Shown here: positions 1 to 6,961 of the stretch, piece after piece | How the letters are laid out: each line of letters begins with the position of its first letter | Position numbering within the stretch: position 1 is the stretch's first letter | Assembly: GCA_035704905.1 (NCBI GenBank) | Contig: DASSWN010000051.1 | Coordinates: 1 to 23,122 of the forward strand | Direction: 5' to 3' | Origin: DASSWG01 sp035704905 | GTDB taxonomy: Bacteria; Bacteroidota; Bacteroidia; Flavobacteriales; Flavobacteriaceae | Length of the DNA stretch: 23,122 nt | Position numbers and translations under genes: made by a program | The notes under the pieces: model-generated | What the model saw: only the letters and a program-made list of their open reading frames with translations | Databases searched by the model: none | Told to the model about the DNA's origin: nothing

Positions 1-1
1 C

Positions 2-1099
2 GACCTCGGCATCGAATCGCGCGACCAAACGAACGATAAAATCACCGTTGACGCTGCCGAAGCAATAAAAAAATACCATGTAGGCATCAAATGCGCCACC
101 ATTACCCCCGATGAAGCACGGGTAAAAGAATTCGATTTGAAGAAAATGTGGGTTTCCCCCAATGGAACCATTCGAAATATTATTGGAGGAACGGTTTTTA
201 GGGAACCAATAATTATGAGCAATGTGCCCCGCTATGTTCAGGGCTGGACGAAGCCTATTTGCATCGGGCGGCATGCATTCGGCGATCAATATAAAGCCAC
301 AAATATAGTTACCAAAGGCCCCGGGAAATTTACAATGACATTTACACCGGAAAACGGGGAACCCGAAACCTTCGAGGTTTATAATTTCAAAGGAGACGGC
401 GTGGCGATGAGCATGTACAACACCGATGAATCTATTTATGGTTTTGCGCGTTCTTGCATGAATCAAGCCATCAAGAAAGAATGGCCGCTTTATTTCTCCA
501 GTAAAAACACCATTTTGAAAGCCTATGACGGCAGGTTCAAAGATATTTTCCAAGAAGTATATGAAAATGAGTTTAAGGATGAATTTGAGAAACTCGGAAT
601 TACGTATGAACATCGCTTGATTGACGATATGGTAGCTGCTGCAATGAAATGGAACGGAGGTTTTGTTTGGGCATGTAAAAATTACGATGGCGATGTACAG
701 AGCGATACCGTCGCGCAGGGATTTGGTTCTTTGGGACTGATGACTTCTGTTTTGGTAACGCCCGATGGAAAAACCATGGAAGCCGAAGCGGCGCACGGAA
801 CCGTAACGCGTCATTATCGCCAATATCAAGCCGGAAAAGAAACTTCAACCAACCCGATTGCTTCCATTTTTGCATGGACACGTGGTTTGGAGCATCGTGG
901 AAAACTTGACAACAATAAAGAATTGATCGAATTTTGTAAAGATTTGGAGAACGTTTGTATAGAAACTGTGGAAAGTGGAAAAATGACAAAAGATCTTGCT
1001 TTATTGATACACAAAGAAAATTTGACCAATGATGATTATTTGAACACCCGCGAATTCTTACAGGCGCTCAAAGAAAATTTGGAAGCAAAACGCGGTTAA
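2..1099 (+). CDS. icd: NADP-dependent isocitrate dehydrogenase, 5' partial
   Basis: Oxidatively decarboxylates isocitrate to 2-oxoglutarate with NADP in the cytoplasmic TCA cycle. The frame is open from base 2, starting at DLGIESRDQTND, so the true start lies upstream. By comparison with human IDH1 about 40 residues are missing. An internal TTG at 137 should not be taken as the start. Visible family marks are SPNGTIRNI-GGTVFREPI, the metal and substrate stretch YEHRLIDDMVAAAMKW with YDGDVQSD, and GTVTRH, whose Arg-His pair reads the NADP 2'-phosphate in this family. The sequence belongs to the dimeric, eukaryote-like NADP-IDH group rather than the E. coli Icd group. The gene ends 24 nt before a strong terminator shared with the convergent ABC-F gene. 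Family assignment is very secure. Confidence 0.96.
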   Translation, partial: DLGIESRDQTNDKITVDAAEAIKKYHVGIKCATITPDEARVKEFDLKKMWVSPNGTIRNIIGGTVFREPIIMSNVPRYVQGWTKPICIGRHAFGDQYKATNIVTKGPGKFTMTFTPENGEPETFEVYNFKGDGVAMSMYNTDESIYGFARSCMNQAIKKEWPLYFSSKNTILKAYDGRFKDIFQEVYENEFKDEFEKLGITYEHRLIDDMVAAAMKWNGGFVWACKNYDGDVQSDTVAQGFGSLGLMTSVLVTPDGKTMEAEAAHGTVTRHYRQYQAGKETSTNPIASIFAWTRGLEHRGKLDNNKELIEFCKDLENVCIETVESGKMTKDLALLIHKENLTNDDYLNTREFLQALKENLEAKRG

Positions 1100-1122
1100 A
1101 TTCCCGATATAAAAATTGCATT

Positions 1123-1149
1123 AAAAATCCCGCTTTCTGCGGGATTTTT
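1123..1149. terminator. Bidirectional intrinsic terminator
   Basis: An 11-bp perfect stem (1123-1133 with 1139-1149) with core ATCCCGC/GCGGGAT and the 5-nt loop TTTCT. The A-run before and T-run after the core give a U-tract on both strands. It sits between two convergent genes, icd (stop at 1099) and the ABC-F gene (stop at 1178), and can serve both. Confidence 0.9.
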
Positions 1150-1177
1150 ATTTAGTGTTTAAACGCTGAATTCGAAT

Positions 1178-2797
1178 CTATTTTTGGTACATTTTTTCAC
1201 GAAGGATTTTAATATCGCTATTGCCCATATATTCTTCAAAGGTCATGTATCGGTCAATAGCACCTTTTGGGGTGAGTTCAATCACGCGGTTGGCAACGGT
1301 TTGTGCAAATTCATGGTCGTGTGTGGTGAACAATACATTGCCTTTAAAATTCTTCAATGAATTATTGAAAGCGGTAATGGATTCCAAATCGAGATGGTTT
1401 GTGGGTTCGTCCAACATAAGCACGTTGGCACGCATCATCATCATTCGGCTGAGCATGCAACGCACTTTTTCACCACCGGATAAAACATTTGCAGTTTTGA
1501 GCGCTTCCTCACCACTGAAAATCATTTTTCCCAAAAATCCACGGATATACACTTCTTCACGTTCTTCGTTGGTTTTTGCCCATTGCCGCAACCAATCGAC
1601 CAACGTAAGGCTGTTTTCAAAGTATTCCGAATTGTCCAATGGTAAATAGGATTGGCTGGTGGTAATCCCCCATTCAAATTTACCTTTTTCCGCTTTTTGG
1701 TTTTCCGCCAATATTTCGTAGAAAGCAGTTGTTGCTCTGGAATCCCTCGAATAAAAAACCACCTTGTCCCCTTTTGCCAAATTAATGTTCACATTATCGA
1801 ACAACACTTCGCCATCCATGGAATGTTTCAATCCCTCTACATTTAAAATTTGATCGCCGGCTTCGCGTTCACGTTCAAAAATAATTGCCGGATATCGTCG
1901 GCTTGAAGGTTTTATTTCTTCAAAATTCAACTTTTCAATCATCTTTTTTCGAGAGGTTGCCTGTTTCGATTTGGCCACATTTGCACTAAAACGGGCAATA
2001 AACTCTTGAAGTTCCTTTTTCTTTTCCTCAGCTTTCTTGTTTTGCTGGGCGCGCTGACGAGCAGCCAATTGGGAAGATTCGTACCAAAAAGTATAATTTC
2101 CGCTGTAATGGTTGATTTTCCCAAAGTCAATATCGGAAATATGCGTACAAACCGCATCTAAAAAATGTCGATCGTGGGAAACAACAATCACGCAATTATC
2201 ATAATTTGCCAGAAAATTTTCGAGCCAGGAAATGGTTTCGTAATCCAGATCATTAGTCGGTTCGTCCATAATCAATACATCCGGATTTCCAAAAAGTGCT
2301 TGGGCCAAAAGGACACGAACTTTTTGTTTTCCGTCCAAATCTTTCATCAACGTATAATGCAAATCGACCGGAATACCCAAATTCGATAAAATTGCGGCAG
2401 CATCGCTTTCCGCGTTCCAACCGTTCATTTCTTCAAATTGAACCTGCAACTCCCCTATTCTATCGGCATTTTCATCTGAATAATCGGCATAAAGCGCATC
2501 GATTTCTGTTTTCACTTGAAACAGTGTTTTGTTTCCCCGCAAAACAGTTTCCAGCACGGGAAATTCATCGAATAAACTATGGTCCTGTTCCAATACCGAC
2601 ATCCGTTTTCCGGGTTCGAGAAAAACACGACCAGAGGTCGGCTCTGACTTTCCGGAAATAATTTTTAAGAAAGTGGATTTTCCCGCCCCATTGGCCCCGA
2701 TTATTCCGTAGCAGTTCCCTTGTGTAAAAGAAACATTGACATCATCGAACAAAATTCGTTTGCCAAACTGGACCGACAAATTAGAAACTGATAGCAT
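1178..2797 (-). CDS. ABC-F family ATPase (YbiT-like), one ATP site degenerate
   Basis: Soluble tandem ABC ATPase of the ABC-F group, which acts on ribosomes rather than in membrane transport. The 539-residue length and the motifs resemble E. coli YbiT. NBD1 has an intact Walker A (GANGAGKST, 34-42), Walker B LIMDEPTNDLD with E179, and SHDRH. Its signature is replaced by LDGKQK (154-159). An interdomain linker of charged helices spans about 240-300 and carries FSANVAKSKQATSRKKMI, typical of the family. NBD2 keeps LSGGEK (439-444) and LMLDEPTNHLD (E464). Its Walker A is replaced by YSRDSRATT (349-357), with no Gly-Lys-Ser/Thr. Thus the site formed by Walker A1 and signature 2 looks functional, while the other has lost both halves. 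No transmembrane segment is present. I leave the symbol empty because the antibiotic-resistance, EttA and YbiT branches need a phylogeny. Confidence 0.9.
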   Translation of the reverse strand: MLSVSNLSVQFGKRILFDDVNVSFTQGNCYGIIGANGAGKSTFLKIISGKSEPTSGRVFLEPGKRMSVLEQDHSLFDEFPVLETVLRGNKTLFQVKTEIDALYADYSDENADRIGELQVQFEEMNGWNAESDAAAILSNLGIPVDLHYTLMKDLDGKQKVRVLLAQALFGNPDVLIMDEPTNDLDYETISWLENFLANYDNCVIVVSHDRHFLDAVCTHISDIDFGKINHYSGNYTFWYESSQLAARQRAQQNKKAEEKKKELQEFIARFSANVAKSKQATSRKKMIEKLNFEEIKPSSRRYPAIIFEREREAGDQILNVEGLKHSMDGEVLFDNVNINLAKGDKVVFYSRDSRATTAFYEILAENQKAEKGKFEWGITTSQSYLPLDNSEYFENSLTLVDWLRQWAKTNEEREEVYIRGFLGKMIFSGEEALKTANVLSGGEKVRCMLSRMMMMRANVLMLDEPTNHLDLESITAFNNSLKNFKGNVLFTTHDHEFAQTVANRVIELTPKGAIDRYMTFEEYMGNSDIKILREKMYQK

Positions 2798-2823
2798 TTA
2801 CCGAATAAATTTAAAAATTTCGG

Positions 2824-2831
2824 CAAAAGTA
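2824..2831 (-). promoter_or_regulatory. Possible -7 element for the ABC-F gene
   Basis: TACTTTTG on the minus strand fits the Bacteroidota -7 consensus TAnnTTTG exactly and lies 26 nt upstream of the ABC-F ATG. I see no TTG at a suitable distance upstream, so only half of the promoter is supported. Confidence 0.4.
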
Positions 2832-2917
2832 CTTATAAATACTTACTTTGTGAAAGAATTACTGTGAGCTGTTTGGGTTTTAACGCCCAGTTAACGTCTT
2901 GTCCAAAGTTATACCGC

Positions 2918-2925
2918 TACCTTTG
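2918..2925 (+). promoter_or_regulatory. Possible -7 element for the thioredoxin-like lipoprotein
   Basis: TACCTTTG fits TAnnTTTG exactly. A TTG at 2899-2901 sits 16 nt upstream, slightly closer than the usual spacing. Transcription starting around 2931 would leave a leader of about 30 nt before the ATG at 2962. It also argues against translation starting at the TTG at 2899. Confidence 0.45.
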
Positions 2926-2961
2926 GTGGTTAGGCCATTTAATACGGGCCATCTCAAAGGC

Positions 2962-4362
2962 ATGAAAATAGTTACTTTTCTTTTTTTTATTTTTTTGATT
3001 GGTTGCAAGGATGAACCGGTGCGCGACACAACTTACATTCATGGTGAAATTGTTAATCCATTTGAAAATTACATTCTTCTTTACAAGGATAACGATTTGG
3101 TGGACACCATTTTTCTAAATGACAGGAACACCTTCACGTATGAACTGAAAGAGGCGGAAGAAGGCCTTTATATTTTTAGACAACCGCCAGAAAGTCAAAC
3201 GATTTATATTGTTCCTGGCGATAGCATTTTATTTCGGGTAAACACGTTGGCTTTTGATGAAACCCTTTATTTCAGTGGGACTTCGGCAGTTAAAAACAAT
3301 TTTTTAATGGAATTGTTTCTTTTAAACGATCGAAATAATGAGTTGATCCTTTCCTATTACAAAATCGATCCAAAAAAATTTGCTGCTATATCAGATTCCA
3401 TTCATACTGTTCGTGAAAATATGTTCGATGAACTAGTAAAGGAAAATGATTTTTCGGAAAATTTTATTGAATTGGGAGCAAAAAGTGTGGATTATGAATT
3501 TTATGATCTTCGGGAACGCTATGCTTTCTTGATCCAAAAATTCGCACAGGATGAACGAAAAATTTCTGAGCGTTTTTTCGATTATCGAAATCAGGTAAAT
3601 TTCAATGATAAAACTTTAAAAAACCATATTGTTTATCAACGGTTTTTGGATGATTATTTGAAAAATAGATCCATCGAAAATTGTGAACAAAGGTCCACCG
3701 ACCGCGATTGCTATAGCCTGAATAATTATTACAATTTGCGCCGACGTATTTTATTAGTCGATTCTTTATTTACTATCGACGTGCTGCGAAACCGGTTTTT
3801 TCAACGTTTTGGGGCACAGCAAATCATATTTTCTGATCGGGCGAGCCAAATCGATTCTACCTTGCAACTGCTTTCAAAACTTAGTTATGAAGAAAAGGGA
3901 TTGGAAGAATTGGGCAAATTGGCCGATGTGCAACGCTCCTATTTTATTGGAAACAACATTTCGGATAAAAAATTAATTGATTTTGAGGGACACAAAATCA
4001 GCATTAAAAAGCTGCTCAACAAACCAACCATTACTTTTTCTTGGTCTTTATATAATGAAGACGATTATAAAAACAAGCATGAAAAAATCAGCGAGCTGCG
4101 AAGAAAATATCCTGAAATCAATTTCATTGCAATCAACATTGATGATGGGGAAACCGAAGCATGGAAAAGGGTGGTGACCAAAAACCGTTACGATCCAAAT
4201 TTCGAATATCAAAATCGCGGAACCGGTGATAAAAAAGAACTTTATCGCAATTATTTGAATAAGGTATTGTTCATCAACAGAAAAGGGGAAATTGTTTTTG
4301 GTGATATTCCATTGGACTCGCCAAATTTCGAAGGATATATTCTGGAATTTTTGAATCAGTGA
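2962..4362 (+). CDS. Lipoprotein with cysteine-less thioredoxin-like domain (TlpA/DUF4369-like)
   Basis: A 466-residue envelope lipoprotein of unconfirmed function. The chosen ATG follows AAAGG and gives a short lipoprotein signal, MKIVTFLFFIFLIGC, with the lipid-bearing Cys at 15. A longer frame to a TTG at 2899 would bury this signal. Residues about 20-115 (HGEIVNPFENYILLYKDNDL onward) resemble the DUF4369-type N-terminal domain of Bacteroidota thiol:disulfide proteins. The middle is helical and charged. Residues about 343-466 look like a TlpA/thioredoxin fold (GHKISIKKLLNKPTITFSW, then FIAINIDD and VLFINRKGEIV). Where an active protein has WCxxC this one reads SWSLYNEDD, so no redox centre exists. 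It is probably a binding or structural relative of TlpA-type proteins. Its last 7 nt overlap the end of convergent mntA. Confidence 0.75.
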   Translation: MKIVTFLFFIFLIGCKDEPVRDTTYIHGEIVNPFENYILLYKDNDLVDTIFLNDRNTFTYELKEAEEGLYIFRQPPESQTIYIVPGDSILFRVNTLAFDETLYFSGTSAVKNNFLMELFLLNDRNNELILSYYKIDPKKFAAISDSIHTVRENMFDELVKENDFSENFIELGAKSVDYEFYDLRERYAFLIQKFAQDERKISERFFDYRNQVNFNDKTLKNHIVYQRFLDDYLKNRSIENCEQRSTDRDCYSLNNYYNLRRRILLVDSLFTIDVLRNRFFQRFGAQQIIFSDRASQIDSTLQLLSKLSYEEKGLEELGKLADVQRSYFIGNNISDKKLIDFEGHKISIKKLLNKPTITFSWSLYNEDDYKNKHEKISELRRKYPEINFIAINIDDGETEAWKRVVTKNRYDPNFEYQNRGTGDKKELYRNYLNKVLFINRKGEIVFGDIPLDSPNFEGYILEFLNQ

Positions 4363-4676
4363 ACCTGCCGCTTTCTTGAATAAATTTTTTTGCCCACTCT
4401 GTTTATATGCTCGAGCAATTTCGGGTTTGATATGCGATCATAAATGGAAATATCAATTTTGTAGGGCATTAGCAAATCGTCCAAATCAAACTCAATTTTA
4501 GTTTGCAAAGTTAGATCGATATCTTTTCCCATTAAGGCAAGATCAATATCCGAAGTGGATTTGAAATTGCCCATTGCCCTCGAACCGTAAAGCAATACTT
4601 CTTCTATTTGAATATATTTTGCAAAGACTTTTTGAATACCGGAAATTTCTTCTTTGCTAAGCCCTAAATTTTCCAT
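4356..4676 (-). CDS. mntA: MntA-type nucleotidyltransferase antitoxin (type VII TA)
   Basis: A minimal nucleotidyltransferase of 106 residues. In the HepT-MntA systems studied, such proteins transfer AMP from ATP to a tyrosine of the partner HEPN toxin and so inactivate it. The catalytic motif GSX10DXD is complete: GSRAMGNFKSTSDID at 31-45, with D43 and D45. A third likely carboxylate is D75 in KIDISIYD. The ATG directly follows the hepT stop (TAAATG), a sign of translational coupling. The TGA overlaps the final codons of the convergent lipoprotein gene by 7 nt. The older label is HI0073-like nucleotidyltransferase. Family is certain; antitoxin activity is inferred from the partner and the intact motif. 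Confidence 0.88.
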   Translation of the reverse strand: MENLGLSKEEISGIQKVFAKYIQIEEVLLYGSRAMGNFKSTSDIDLALMGKDIDLTLQTKIEFDLDDLLMPYKIDISIYDRISNPKLLEHINRVGKKIYSRKRQVH

Positions 4677-5150
4677 TTATAAAAATTTTTCTTGTTCCCC
4701 ACTTCTTTTGATTTCCATGATCTCTTGGAATTCCAAAAAGGCGGGATAATAGTCAATTAGTATCTTGGAATAAATTTCATCGGCGGTTTCCTCATTGTAC
4801 GTGTGCGAAGTTTTGTTCCGGCTTCCTATCATATCCATCCAAATGTGGCCATTGCTTATCAGTTTTAATTGAAACGCCTCCCTCGTTGCATCTCGGCTCC
4901 CACCAATGGACGTGTTTCCCTGAAAAAGTTCATAATCTTTCATGACCTTCCACGCCAATTCGTGTGTATGTTCAAAGCATTGAATCAGGCCTTCCTTGAT
5001 TATTTCGTCCATAACGGAGTTTAAATCACTGTTGTCGATAGGATCGGCATTTTTAAAATTATTTTTAATGTATTCAACTGCTTGTGAAAGTTTACGAAGT
5101 GCTTTCACATAATTTGAAAAACGCTGTTCCCACCGAATGTCCTGTTCCAT
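4677..5150 (-). CDS. hepT: HepT-type HEPN toxin (HI0074 family, type VII TA)
   Basis: An all-helical HEPN protein of 157 residues from the HI0074 'nucleotidyltransferase substrate-binding' family. In HepT-MntA pairs it acts as an RNase toxin. The RX4HXY motif is intact: R111, H116 and Y118 in SRNKTSHTYNEE. R and H form the RNase centre, and Y is the residue AMPylated by MntA in characterised members. LAWKVMKDYE and ATREAF are also typical of the family. The toxin gene precedes its antitoxin with no gap. It begins 14 nt after the transaldolase stop, so the pair probably lacks a strong promoter of its own and rides on the SDR-tal transcript. I see no truncation or loss of key residues. Confidence 0.87.
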   Translation of the reverse strand: MEQDIRWEQRFSNYVKALRKLSQAVEYIKNNFKNADPIDNSDLNSVMDEIIKEGLIQCFEHTHELAWKVMKDYELFQGNTSIGGSRDATREAFQLKLISNGHIWMDMIGSRNKTSHTYNEETADEIYSKILIDYYPAFLEFQEIMEIKRSGEQEKFL

Positions 5151-5164
5151 TTTTTAGAAATAAT

Positions 5165-5821
5165 TCAGGAATTACCCTCCTTGTAATCTGCCAAAAATTT
5201 CTCCAATCCAATATCCGTCAACGGATGTTTTAATAAACCTTCGATTGCAGACAAGGGTCCGGTAATCACATCGGCGCCCAGTTTTGCGCAATCGATAATA
5301 TGCATGGTATGGCGGATTGAAGCGGCCAAAATTTGGGTTTCAAATTCGTAATTGTCATAAATAAGACGCATCTCCGCGATCAAATTCAAACCGTCCGTGG
5401 AAATATCGTCCAAGCGGCCAATGAACGGCGAAACATAAGTGGCACCCGCTTTTGCGGCCAACAATGCCTGCCCGGAAGAAAAAACCAAGGTGCAATTTGT
5501 TTTAATTTCCCTCTTGGAAAAATATTTGATAGCTTTTATTCCGTCTTTGATCATCGGTATTTTCACGACAATGCGATCATGCAACGTGGCCAACTCCTCC
5601 CCTTCTTTTATCATTCCATCAAAATCGGTAGAAATCACCTCGGCACTTACATCACCATCCACGAGTTCGCAAATTTTCACATAATGCCGAAAAATATTGT
5701 CTTTTCCAGTAATTCCTTCTTTGGCCATCAGCGACGGATTTGTCGTCACGCCATCCAAAACACCTAAATCTTGGGCTTCTTTTATTTGATCTAAATTCGC
5801 AGTATCAATAAAAAATTTCAT
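5165..5821 (-). CDS. tal: Transaldolase (small, Fsa/TalC-type fold)
   Basis: A 218-residue TIM-barrel enzyme of the pentose phosphate pathway. It transfers dihydroxyacetone units between sugar phosphates through a Schiff-base lysine. MKFFIDTANLDQIKEA and GVTTNPSLMAKEG are the family start, and K87 in VVKIPM is the catalytic lysine. The family also contains fructose-6-phosphate aldolase. Two residues separate the activities: E. coli FsaA has Q59 and Y131, whereas transaldolases carry Glu and Phe. Here the equivalents are E61 (SAEVIST) and F133 (VSPFIGR), which points to transaldolase. It lies 40 nt behind the SDR gene and 14 nt ahead of hepT on the same strand. Confidence 0.92.
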   Translation of the reverse strand: MKFFIDTANLDQIKEAQDLGVLDGVTTNPSLMAKEGITGKDNIFRHYVKICELVDGDVSAEVISTDFDGMIKEGEELATLHDRIVVKIPMIKDGIKAIKYFSKREIKTNCTLVFSSGQALLAAKAGATYVSPFIGRLDDISTDGLNLIAEMRLIYDNYEFETQILAASIRHTMHIIDCAKLGADVITGPLSAIEGLLKHPLTDIGLEKFLADYKEGNS

Positions 5822-5861
5822 GTTTCTTAATTTTCAAGATGAATATATAGGGTTCGTAAAA

Positions 5862-6665
5862 TTACAACTTATAATGTTTTAGCAACATTTTTTCGTACCA
5901 TTTATCGGGAAGAATATGTTTTAAAGCGATCGAAAATTTCTGAATAGTAGCCCCTACTTTATAATGAATCGTCGGATTTTTTTCTTGCATCACGGCATAC
6001 ACTTTTTTGGCCATTAAAATCGGGTCTTTCCCCAAATCGACATGTTTGTTCATTAATTTCAAGGTGGTGCCATAGTGTTTTGCATAAGGCGAACCTTCTA
6101 TTAGTGGCGCGTGGTATCTTCCAGAAGCAATGTTTGTTGCAAAATCGCCGGGGGCAATATTGGTCATTTTTATATTGAAATCTTTCAATTCCATTCGAAA
6201 AGCTTCGGTGGTCAGTTCCAGCGCGCCTTTGGTGGCAGAATAAATTCCCCGATAGGGCAAACCCATATAACCGGCTATGGAAGTAATGTTGATAATAAAT
6301 CCGCCGCCATTTTTTCGCATCGACGGCAAAACCGCTTTAATAACGCGAATTACCCCAAAATAATTGGTATCAAAAACCTTTGCGATTTCGCCATCGGGGG
6401 TTTCTTCAATAGGTCCGGTTATTCCCATTCCGGCATTATTGATGAGAAAATCTATTTTTCCATCTTGTTGAAGAATTTCAGAAACAGCGGTTTGAATTGT
6501 ATCTGGTTTGGTCACGTCCATCGCCAAAAAATGAATGCCATCGCGCATTTTTTCTTTCGGACAACGACTGGTGCCATAGACTTTATACCCTTTCTGATGA
6601 AGATATTTTCCGATGGAATGCCCTATTCCGGAAGAAGCCCCGGTAATCAAAACTACTTGTGCCAT
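5862..6665 (-). CDS. Short-chain dehydrogenase/reductase (SDR), classical type
   Basis: A 267-residue NAD(P)-dependent oxidoreductase with a Rossmann fold; the substrate is unknown. The ATG at 6665 is chosen because MAQVVLITGASSGIG then starts as classical SDRs do. An open extension to 6785 has no homology-like features and runs into the SRP RNA region. Motifs: TGASSGIG (8-15), NNAG (76-79), catalytic S129 (NITSIAG), and Y142xxxK146 (YSATK). The C-terminal part (about 205-267) is basic and hydrophobic, as in retinol-dehydrogenase-like SDRs. It is first in a tight minus-strand series with tal, hepT and mntA. Confidence 0.9.
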   Translation of the reverse strand: MAQVVLITGASSGIGHSIGKYLHQKGYKVYGTSRCPKEKMRDGIHFLAMDVTKPDTIQTAVSEILQQDGKIDFLINNAGMGITGPIEETPDGEIAKVFDTNYFGVIRVIKAVLPSMRKNGGGFIINITSIAGYMGLPYRGIYSATKGALELTTEAFRMELKDFNIKMTNIAPGDFATNIASGRYHAPLIEGSPYAKHYGTTLKLMNKHVDLGKDPILMAKKVYAVMQEKNPTIHYKVGATIQKFSIALKHILPDKWYEKMLLKHYKL

Positions 6666-6681
6666 AAAAGAAACTGAAATG

Positions 6682-6689
6682 CAAAGATA
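6682..6689 (-). promoter_or_regulatory. -7 element for the SDR-tal-hepT-mntA unit
   Basis: TATCTTTG on the minus strand, an exact TAnnTTTG, ends 16 nt before the SDR ATG at 6665. No good TTG is seen at the expected upstream distance. A leader of roughly 10 nt would follow, which is common in this phylum. Confidence 0.55.
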
Positions 6690-6770
6690 GCTAATTCCGT
6701 GAAGGATTTCTGGAAAGTGAATACGGCGGTTCGGAGGGGTATTTTTCCAAAAATATCTTTGGGAAAAGGG

Positions 6771-6786
6771 CACAAAAAATGGCAAG
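6771..6786 (-). terminator. 3' end signal of the SRP RNA
   Basis: On the minus strand the closing arm CTTGCC is followed by ATTTTTTG, so the long SRP hairpin itself followed by a run of six T can act as an intrinsic terminator. Confidence 0.6.
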
Positions 6787-6875
6787 CTACCTACATCACA
6801 CCGCTACGACCGTTTACCCTTGCTGCGTTCCCGCCCTGGGGGAGTTCAACAGGAGCTGGTTGTGTAGGACTTGCC
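6781..6875 (-). ncRNA. ffs: Small bacterial signal recognition particle RNA (4.5S-type)
   Basis: RNA scaffold of the signal recognition particle, which binds Ffh and targets nascent membrane proteins. On the minus strand the conserved domain IV can be read directly. CAGG forms the 5' side of the symmetric loop, GCG-GGAA-CGC is the tetraloop-capped stem, and AGCA forms the 3' side; it is followed by AGGG. The ends close with GGCAAG/CUUGCC, then CCUACA/UGUAGG one step inside. That gives a single long hairpin of about 95 nt without an Alu domain. A consensus promoter lies just upstream and a T-run follows the closing stem. The 5' end is estimated from the helix and promoter to within a few nt. 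Confidence 0.88.
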
Positions 6876-6879
6876 GCTG

Positions 6880-6910
6880 CAAAGATACATGGTTTTTGCA
6901 CATCTGCAAA
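6880..6910 (-). promoter_or_regulatory. Promoter of the SRP RNA gene
   Basis: On the minus strand TTTG (6910-6907), a 19-nt spacer, then TATCTTTG (6887-6880). This is an exact match to the Bacteroidota sigma-A consensus. The predicted start falls at or next to the first base of the closing helix near 6875. Confidence 0.85.
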
Positions 6911-6932
6911 GCATTTTTTGAAAGGAATTTCT

Positions 6933-6940
6933 TAGATTTG
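6933..6940 (+). promoter_or_regulatory. Possible -7 element for the glutaminyl cyclase gene
   Basis: TAGATTTG matches TAnnTTTG and lies 21 nt before the ATG. The nearest TTTG (6917-6920) is only 12 nt upstream, too close for the consensus, so support is partial. Confidence 0.4.
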
Positions 6941-6961
6941 GACCCAATTAATTCAATTTAA

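Noticed and set aside
600..989. Long open frames antisense to icd, and similar ones over the ABC-F, thiolase, dehydrogenase and other genes
   Set aside because: They are shadows of well-supported genes: no family motifs, and the opposing frames carry clear conserved proteins.
2899..2961. N-terminal extension of the thioredoxin-like lipoprotein from a TTG
   Set aside because: It would bury the lipoprotein signal 21 residues inside and covers the likely promoter; the ATG at 2962 fits better.
5441..5458. Sigma-54-like TGGCAC...TTGC sequence on the plus strand
   Set aside because: The GG and GC are 11 nt apart rather than 10, and the site lies antisense inside tal with no suitable gene downstream.
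6754..6761. Plus-strand TATCTTTG next to the SRP RNA terminator
   Set aside because: No TTG at the right distance and no plus-strand gene follows before the SRP RNA and its own promoter; it would only make antisense RNA. Probably chance.
6666..6785. N-terminal extension of the SDR protein
   Set aside because: It has no family-like sequence and crosses the promoter; classical SDRs start a few residues before TGxxxGIG.
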